From the NCBI GenBank assembly GCA_050176585.1, contig JBFXHX010000032.1:1-47063 (forward strand): a stretch of 47,063 nt of DNA. The letters are read 5' to 3'. The DNA comes from CAYYWP01 sp050176585 (GTDB lineage: Bacteria > Desulfobacterota > Binatia > HRBIN30 > CADEER01). The notes beneath the pieces were generated by a model. The model did not search any database and was not told where the DNA came from. It saw only the letters and a program-made list of their open reading frames with translations. A program made the translations under genes and the position numbers. Positions 42,282 to 47,063 of the stretch are shown here, piece by piece; the stretch's first letter is position 1; every line of letters begins with the position of its first letter.

Positions 42282-43447
42282 CAGCGCGGCACTCGCGGGC
42301 TGCTCCCGAGCGTGCGCCGGAAGCACGCTTCGTAGCGACCCAGTGCGGGCTCGGCGCGGAAGCGCGCCAGCACGTGCTGGCGCGCCGCCCGGCCCATCGC
42401 TTCGCGGCGGGCGGCTTCGCCGATTGCGTCGAGCACCGCGCGCGCGAGCGCCGCCGTGTCGAAGGGCTCGGCGAGATACCCGGTCCCGTCGGCGACGACT
42501 TCGGGAAGCCCGCCGACGCGGTAGGCGATCACCGGCACCCCGCTGCTGAGCGCCTCGAGCGCGGCGACGCCGAAGCTCTCGGTCTCGCTCGGCAGGACGA
42601 ACGCGTCCGCGTGCCGCAGATCGGCGGCGAAATCTGTGCTGTTGCCGAGGAAGCGCACGCTCGACGCCACGCCCGCGGCGCGCGCGGACGACTCAGCGGC
42701 GGCGCGTTCCGGACCGTCGCCGACCAGCACCATGCGCGCCGGAATCCGCTCGCGCACCCGCGCGAGCACGTCGAACAGATCGGGCACGCGCTTGACGGCG
42801 CGGAAGTTCGAGACGTGGAACAGGACCGGCCCCCGCTCCTCACCGGATCGCGGCGCGCCGAACAGCTTGTCGAAGCGCGAGCGGTCCCGGCGCGCCGGCG
42901 GCGCGAACTGCTCGACGTCGACGAAGTTCGGAATCACCTCGATCGGCGGTTCGGCCGGCAGATCGAGCGCGGCGTACGCCGCGCGCCGGAGATAGTCCGA
43001 CGGCACCGTCAGCGCGTCCGAGGCCGAGACGGTGAAGCGGGTGATCGTCTTGTAGGCCGCCTGCGCGCCGACGCCGGTGACGTCCGTGCCGTGCAGGGTG
43101 GTGACGAAGCGCGGCGCCGCCGCACCGAGCACCTGCCGCGCCAGGTAGGCGCTGGCCGCGTGCGGCACCGCGTAATGCACATGCACGAGATCGAGCCGGT
43201 GCCGGCGCGCGACCTCGACGATGGTAGAGGCTGCCGCGAGGGCGTAGGGCGGGTGGTCGAACAACGGGTAGTCGGTGGCTTCCACGGGGTGGAACCGGAT
43301 GCGGTCGCACTCGGGCAAGCGGCGGCTCGGGGGCGCGCTCGCGATCACGTGCACGCGATGCCCGCGCCCGGCTAGGCCGGTGGCGAGATCGGCTGCCACG
43401 ACGCCGCTGCCACCGAGGCTCGGATAACAGACCACGCCGATCGCCAT
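42281..43447 (-). CDS. bshA: N-acetyl-alpha-D-glucosaminyl L-malate synthase (BshA)
   Basis: 388-aa GT4-family glycosyltransferase that joins GlcNAc from UDP-GlcNAc to L-malate, the first step of bacillithiol synthesis. Segments diagnostic for BshA are YPSLGGSGVVAADLATGLAGRGH, HYAVPHAASAYLA (short forms shown) and TLHGTDVTGVG; the E-x7-E motif is ETESFGVAALEAL. ATG 43447 starts 8 bp after the bshC stop. An open frame extends upstream to 43513 but is arginine-rich. bshC lies immediately upstream, strongly supporting the assignment over an ordinary glycosyltransferase. Confidence 0.9.
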   Translation of the reverse strand: MAIGVVCYPSLGGSGVVAADLATGLAGRGHRVHVIASAPPSRRLPECDRIRFHPVEATDYPLFDHPPYALAAASTIVEVARRHRLDLVHVHYAVPHAASAYLARQVLGAAAPRFVTTLHGTDVTGVGAQAAYKTITRFTVSASDALTVPSDYLRRAAYAALDLPAEPPIEVIPNFVDVEQFAPPARRDRSRFDKLFGAPRSGEERGPVLFHVSNFRAVKRVPDLFDVLARVRERIPARMVLVGDGPERAAAESSARAAGVASSVRFLGNSTDFAADLRHADAFVLPSETESFGVAALEALSSGVPVIAYRVGGLPEVVADGTGYLAEPFDTAALARAVLDAIGEAARREAMGRAARQHVLARFRAEPALGRYEACFRRTLGSSPRVPR

Positions 43448-43455
43448 CGCGTCGC

Positions 43456-45096
43456 TCAATGGCCTACCTCGCCGGCGGCCGCCGCGGCGTGGCCCTCGCC
43501 GCGCTCCGGCCACGCGATGTCTCTCACCGCCGCATCGAACGGCGCGATGCTGGCGAGCACGCGCTCGACGAACGCCCGCTCACCGTAGCGCGCGGCGAAG
43601 TAGGAGATGCCGTAGACGCGCTCTTGCGGGACGCCGTTAGGACAGAGCAGTTGTTTCGCGCGCCGCACGTCACGCACCAACTCGGCATCGCGGTGGAGTT
43701 GCGCCCGGGCGACCTTGGCGGCGAGCCGGTCGACCGCCGTGGCGACCGCGGCGCGCGTCTTCTCGACCGCATTGCCGAGCCCCGCGCCGGACGCCTCGAT
43801 GCGGCCGCGGAGCGCCGCCAGCGCGCTTTCGAACGGCGCCAGCAGGGCCTGCGACAGCTCGCCGCGATCGAGCAGGGCGCCGCCGCGGGCGCCCGCCACC
43901 GCCAGCAGCTCATCCTCCGGGCGCCCGACGTCCGCGGCTGCGAGTCCCAGCCGCGCGAGCAGGCGCGCCGTCTTCTCTTCCAGCAGGCGAAAGCGCGCGC
44001 GCGGCATCAGCAGCGGCATCGGCAGGTCGTACTCGGCGTAGAGCGGCGCGAGCTGGGCGAAGTACGCCACCTCGCCGGGACCGCCGATGTAAGCGGCCGT
44101 CGGCAGCACCGTGTCCTGTACGATCGGCCGCAGCAGCGCGCTGCTGCTGAAGCGGAGCGGCTCCGCCTCGAGCGCGCTGAGCAGCGCTTCGCGCGCGTGG
44201 ACCGCGCCGCCGCCGACCTCGGCGAAGCCGCCGGGCGCGGGCTCGAGCCGATACCGCGGACCGGCCGCGCCGTCGGGGTGGAAGAAACAGAGCGGCGCGC
44301 CCGGCCGCACGTGGACGGTGGCGGCGAAACCGGCGTCGGCGAGCGCGCGCCCGCGCTCCGCCAGCGCGCCGGCCAGCGCCTCCGCGCGCTCCAGCGCGCG
44401 GTGATGCGCAGGTTGTATTGCGCGCGCGAGCGCCGGATCGCGCGGATCGAGCAACACCAGGCCCTCCGCCGCGAAGAGCTCCGCGAGCAGCCCGGCGAAG
44501 GCGTCCGTCCAGGTCGCGCCGGGCCGGTAGTGCCGCCCGAGGCGTTCCAGATGGGGCGCGGCGCAGGGCAGATGGCCGATCTCGGCTGCGAGGCGCTCCA
44601 GGCATGCTGCGACCTCCGCCGGCAGCGCGCGGTGCGCCACCGAAATGCGCTCGCCGGCGGGCGACGGCAGTTGCAGATTCAGCAGCCTGCCGTCCGCACC
44701 GGGCACTCCGCATGCGGAGATCTCGGGGACGTCGTGATCTTCGTTCTGCAGCCAGAAGACCGGTACGACCGGCTTTCCGGTTTCCTGCGCGAGGGCGCGG
44801 GCAGCGACCACGGCCGACGCGGCCTTGTAGAGGGTGTAGAGCGGCCCGAGGAAGAGGCCCATCTGCTGTCCGGTGACGACGGTGGCCGCGCCGCGCGCGA
44901 GCGCGGCGACGTGTGCCGCGCGGGCGTCGCTGCGCCCCAGGCGCGCGTTCTGCGCGGCGAGAGCCCCGGCGACGTCCGGCCGCAGCGGTCGCGTGGCGCG
45001 GAGCACGGCGCTCCGGCGGTCGGCCTCCTCCGCGTAATGCCCGTTGAAGAAGGTCCGCGCGCCGCCCGCCAGATAGGCCTCGAAGAGGTCGCCCAC
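43456..45096 (-). CDS. bshC: bacillithiol biosynthesis cysteine-adding enzyme (BshC)
   Basis: 546-aa protein, close to the 539 aa of Bacillus BshC. TVVTGQQMGLFLGPLYTLYKAASA and VPVFWLQNEDHDVPEI are the signature nucleotide-binding-like segments (short forms TGQQMGLFLGP and WLQNEDHD), followed by AYIGGPGEVAYFAQL and the C-terminal coiled coil (ALAALRGRIEASGAG). BshC adds cysteine to GlcN-malate. GTG start at 45096, 16 bp after the DUF2911 stop. Together with bshA it makes bacillithiol or a related thiol likely. Confidence 0.93.
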   Translation of the reverse strand: MGDLFEAYLAGGARTFFNGHYAEEADRRSAVLRATRPLRPDVAGALAAQNARLGRSDARAAHVAALARGAATVVTGQQMGLFLGPLYTLYKAASAVVAARALAQETGKPVVPVFWLQNEDHDVPEISACGVPGADGRLLNLQLPSPAGERISVAHRALPAEVAACLERLAAEIGHLPCAAPHLERLGRHYRPGATWTDAFAGLLAELFAAEGLVLLDPRDPALARAIQPAHHRALERAEALAGALAERGRALADAGFAATVHVRPGAPLCFFHPDGAAGPRYRLEPAPGGFAEVGGGAVHAREALLSALEAEPLRFSSSALLRPIVQDTVLPTAAYIGGPGEVAYFAQLAPLYAEYDLPMPLLMPRARFRLLEEKTARLLARLGLAAADVGRPEDELLAVAGARGGALLDRGELSQALLAPFESALAALRGRIEASGAGLGNAVEKTRAAVATAVDRLAAKVARAQLHRDAELVRDVRRAKQLLCPNGVPQERVYGISYFAARYGERAFVERVLASIAPFDAAVRDIAWPERGEGHAAAAAGEVGH

Positions 45097-45112
45097 CCGC
45101 GGCGGTTCCCGT

Positions 45113-45985
45113 TCAGGATGCCTTCCAGGTGGCGATCGACTTGCCGACCTGCTCGGCGAAGAACTGCTCGAAGATGCGATCGCCCTTGCCGAGCGATTGG
45201 GCGCGCTCGGCGGCGGCGACGGCGTCGGTGTCGCGGCCCTGTTTGGCCAGGATCTGCGCGCGCACCCAGTTGTTCCACCACGTCGGCTTCACCGCGATCG
45301 AGGTGTCGGCGTACCCGAGGGCCTGGTTGAGGTCGCCGTTGTTTTCGAGCAGGTAGCGCGCGGAATTGAAGTGCGGCCGCCACGTCTCCGCGAGCGTCTC
45401 GTCGATGTTGGCGCGCACGTGCGCCCCGGTGTCCACCGTGATCGGAACCGACACGCGCAGTTTGGCCCACTCGAGATCGAGCCGGGTCGCATCGTCGGTC
45501 GTGTCGGAGAAGATGAAGGTCATCCGCTCGCGCTCCGGCGCCGTTGCAGGCGTGACGGTCACGCGCGCGACGTCGTTCTGCTGCTCATATCCCGTGGTGC
45601 CCGACGCCTTGGCGTTGGTGTTGAGCAGCACGGTCCAGCTTGTCTTGCCGGGGATCGTATAGAGCGCGTAAGTGCCCGCCTTGACCGGCTTGCCGCCGAA
45701 GGTGAAATCGCGGCTCGCGGTCAGCGTCGTCGCCGCGTTCGCGCCGGTGCGCCAGAGCTGATCGTACGGGACCAGCGCGCCCCAGATGTCGCGGCTCTTC
45801 ACCCCCGGGCTCGAATAGTCGATCGCAAAATCGGTGACGCCGACCCGCTGCTCGACGCGCGCCTTCGGGCTCGGCTGCGGCAGGTCGGGCGCCTGCTGCG
45901 CCAGGACGGCGCTGGTCGGCAGGGCAGCGGTCAGTACCAGCGCGCGCGCCGCCGCGCGCAGCCGACGATGATGGATGCGGTGCAT
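45113..45985 (-). CDS. DUF2911 domain secreted protein
   Basis: 290-aa protein with a signal peptide (ALVLTAALPTSAVLAQ). The DUF2911 domain (about 35-180) has the family segments SSPGVKSRDIWGALVPYDQLWRTGANAATT (short form GALVPYDQLWRTGAN) and GTYALYTIPG. A C-terminal TPR-like tail follows (LNQALGYADTSIAV, AAERAQSLGK). ATG 45985 follows GGGAGGA. Function unknown; often found in Bacteroidota, Acidobacteriota and Gemmatimonadota. It may start the leftward operon that continues into bshC, bshA, PIG-L, small peptide and symporter. Confidence 0.9.
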   Translation of the reverse strand: MHRIHHRRLRAAARALVLTAALPTSAVLAQQAPDLPQPSPKARVEQRVGVTDFAIDYSSPGVKSRDIWGALVPYDQLWRTGANAATTLTASRDFTFGGKPVKAGTYALYTIPGKTSWTVLLNTNAKASGTTGYEQQNDVARVTVTPATAPERERMTFIFSDTTDDATRLDLEWAKLRVSVPITVDTGAHVRANIDETLAETWRPHFNSARYLLENNGDLNQALGYADTSIAVKPTWWNNWVRAQILAKQGRDTDAVAAAERAQSLGKGDRIFEQFFAEQVGKSIATWKAS

Positions 45986-46352
45986 GGTGTCCTCCCTCGG
46001 GTTTGCCGGCCACTGTGCCATGCCGGGCGGCCCGCGTCATCTCGACCAGGCGAGGCGGGCAGCGGTCTACGCTCGAGCCGATGGAATGCACGTGAGAAGG
46101 CGCGCCCCACGCTGGGACATTGGCGATGAGGAACGTGACCCGATTCGCCGATTGCGTGTGGCGTTGCGGCCATCCCCGGGCGCGGTGCTGGCGGGGATTG
46201 TGGCGGGCGTGGATTTGAGCGCTGGTTCCAGAAGCTCAGCTACGCAGCTCCGCAGCGACCATTCATTTTGGGGCAAAACGAGAATACGTACGCCACAATC
46301 CGGTGCGGCACGGTCTCGTCGCCCAAGCGAAGTGTGACCCTGCCGGCGGCCT
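45986..46352. other. intergenic region with two inverted repeats
   Basis: No gene supported. Inverted repeat ATCCCCG (46172-46178) / CGGGGAT (46192-46198), 13-nt loop. A second pair, GCGAAGTGT (46327-46335) and ACACTTCGC (46369-46377), spans the right edge. The promoter for the DUF2911 operon should lie here. Confidence 0.4.
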
Positions 46353-46690
46353 CTATGCTCCGCGGATTACACTTCGCGACCAGCCCGCCGATCGGGCTTT
46401 CCGTGTCCCGCCGTCGTCGCCCGAGCCCCAACTGTTGAACGCGGCCTCACGCCGGTCATCCTCCGTCCGGAGTTGCACCGCGGATGTAAGCGGAACCTCG
46501 CGCGTGCCGAGGTACACGCGCTGCGCGATGCAGTACGTCAGCTGAAAGCGCCCGTGCAGGAAGGGGCGCAGCACGAAGAGCCCCAGGCGACGCTGCCCAG
46601 GCACGGGGAGAGCGCCACCAGGATGGCGCCGCCGAAGAGGTTGTCGGCGAAGTCGGCGAAGGCCTGCAGGGGAGCGGTCGGGCCTCCTGC
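46353..46690 (-). pseudogene. CopD-like membrane protein remnant, frameshifted
   Basis: Directly after the CopC-like gene, one frame reads LQAFADFADNLFGGAILVALSPCLGSVAWG and another continues LFVLRPFLHGRFQL, the usual pattern of a CopD-type or similar first membrane hairpin. The switch falls in the C-run at 46581-46584 (equivalent to one missing base). The second frame stays open to 46353 but soon loses hydrophobic character (TEDDRREAAFNS). There is no ATG; AGGAGG lies at 46681-46686. Real identity uncertain. Confidence 0.4.
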
Positions 46691-46692
46691 CT

Positions 46693-47053
46693 TCAGGGCG
46701 CCGCGCCGACCCGGAAGCGCAGCAGGTTCTCGGTCACGTGTCCGTCGGCCGCGAGCCGATAGCGCAGCCCGTAACTGCCCGCCTCCAGGGCCGGCAGCGA
46801 CGACCACCAGGCTGCCGGTGCGTGCTCGCCCGGCACGAGCGCCAGTGGCGTTGCCTTGCCGTCGATGCCGGTCAGCTCGACGGTATGGCTCGTCTCGACC
46901 GCGCTGTTGAAAATAGGGGTCACCTGGGTTGCCTGTGCCGCCGCCAGCGTGGTGCTCGCCGATCGAGGAGCGGGTAACGACCGCGTGTGTGCCGACGGCC
47001 AGGGGCAGGACGCCGACGAACGCGGCACAGGAGATCGCGATGAGAGCACGCAT
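46693..47053 (-). pseudogene. CopC-like copper-resistance protein, frameshifted
   Basis: An N-terminal signal (MRALIAISCAAFVGVLPLAVGTHA) and the start HAVVTRSS are in one frame from ATG 47053; the rest (TLAAAQATQVTPIFNSAVE, SHTVELTG, LPALEAGSYGLRYRLAADGHVTENLLRFRV) is in another. The frame changes near 46955-46966, equivalent to one extra base. The CopC fold is recognisable, with the N-terminal histidine and the ADGH histidine that bind copper. The break is either real decay or a sequencing error. Confidence 0.65.
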
Positions 47054-47063
47054 GGGAGCGACC

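Overview
This window is GC-rich bacterial chromosome with coding on both strands. Two runs of exactly 100 N (6527-6626 and 13146-13245) mark scaffold joins, so it is draft, probably metagenomic, sequence. Signal peptides, a CopC-like protein, rhomboid and DUF2911 proteins and ABC periplasmic-binding domains point to a Gram-negative soil or sediment organism. A bshA/bshC pair beside a large secreted PIG-L enzyme and a DUF2911 protein would suit Acidobacteriota or Gemmatimonadota as well as some proteobacteria-like lineages. I cannot assign a phylum. No rRNA, tRNA, CRISPR array or transposase is seen.

Region 1 (1-9085) is a divergent stress island. Leftward run a 70-aa Cys-motif protein, a triple-BON protein, HdeD, a receiver-only response regulator and a sigma-54 activator cut by the window edge. 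Rightward run TrxC-type thioredoxin, a small conserved protein, Hsp20, rhomboid protease, a ClpP-fold membrane protease (cut by gap 1), PsiE, a UBP-type zinc finger, a 61-aa protein and YfdX. HdeD, thioredoxin, Hsp20, PsiE and YfdX together recall the locus of heat resistance (LHR/tLST) without its ClpK, FtsH, KefB or DegP. Two intergenic regions share one arrangement: a GTCCG-N5-CGGAC inverted repeat about 80 bp ahead of a sigma-54-like promoter. This makes the activator encoded at the left edge a candidate regulator of the island.

Region 2 (9182-16549) holds a frameshifted questin-oxidase-like gene, then E1-alpha, E1-beta and E2 of a pyruvate/acetoin-type 2-oxoacid dehydrogenase (no E3 here; E2 interrupted by gap 2), a luciferase-like flavin oxidoreductase and an epoxide hydrolase.

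Region 3 (16828-23242) is a compact eight-gene lipid cluster: FabI-type enoyl reductase, KAS III, ketoreductase, hotdog dehydratase, KAS I/II, acyl carrier protein, PlsC-type acyltransferase and phosphopantetheinyl transferase. It is nearly a complete private type II fatty-acid synthase with its own ACP-activating and acyl-transferring enzymes. GST, a ThDP-dependent decarboxylase-like enzyme, a flavin reductase and a CaiB-type CoA transferase follow (23378-27882), with a 71-bp palindrome at 26519-26589.

Region 4 (28256-37068) is the most unusual. A GAF-SpoIIE phosphatase and an RsbW-like ATPase face a leftward ABC-transporter operon. That operon has two PF04392-type binding proteins, one carrying three tandem binding domains, then a STAS-domain protein of 408 aa, a permease and an ATPase. 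All three partner-switch roles therefore lie beside and inside one transporter locus.

Region 5 (37226-47063) has a tyrosine phosphatase, a sodium:solute symporter preceded by a previously hidden 43-aa membrane peptide, a secreted 828-aa PIG-L deacetylase, BshA, BshC and a DUF2911 protein: a bacillithiol-type locus. It ends in frameshifted CopC/CopD-like remnants.
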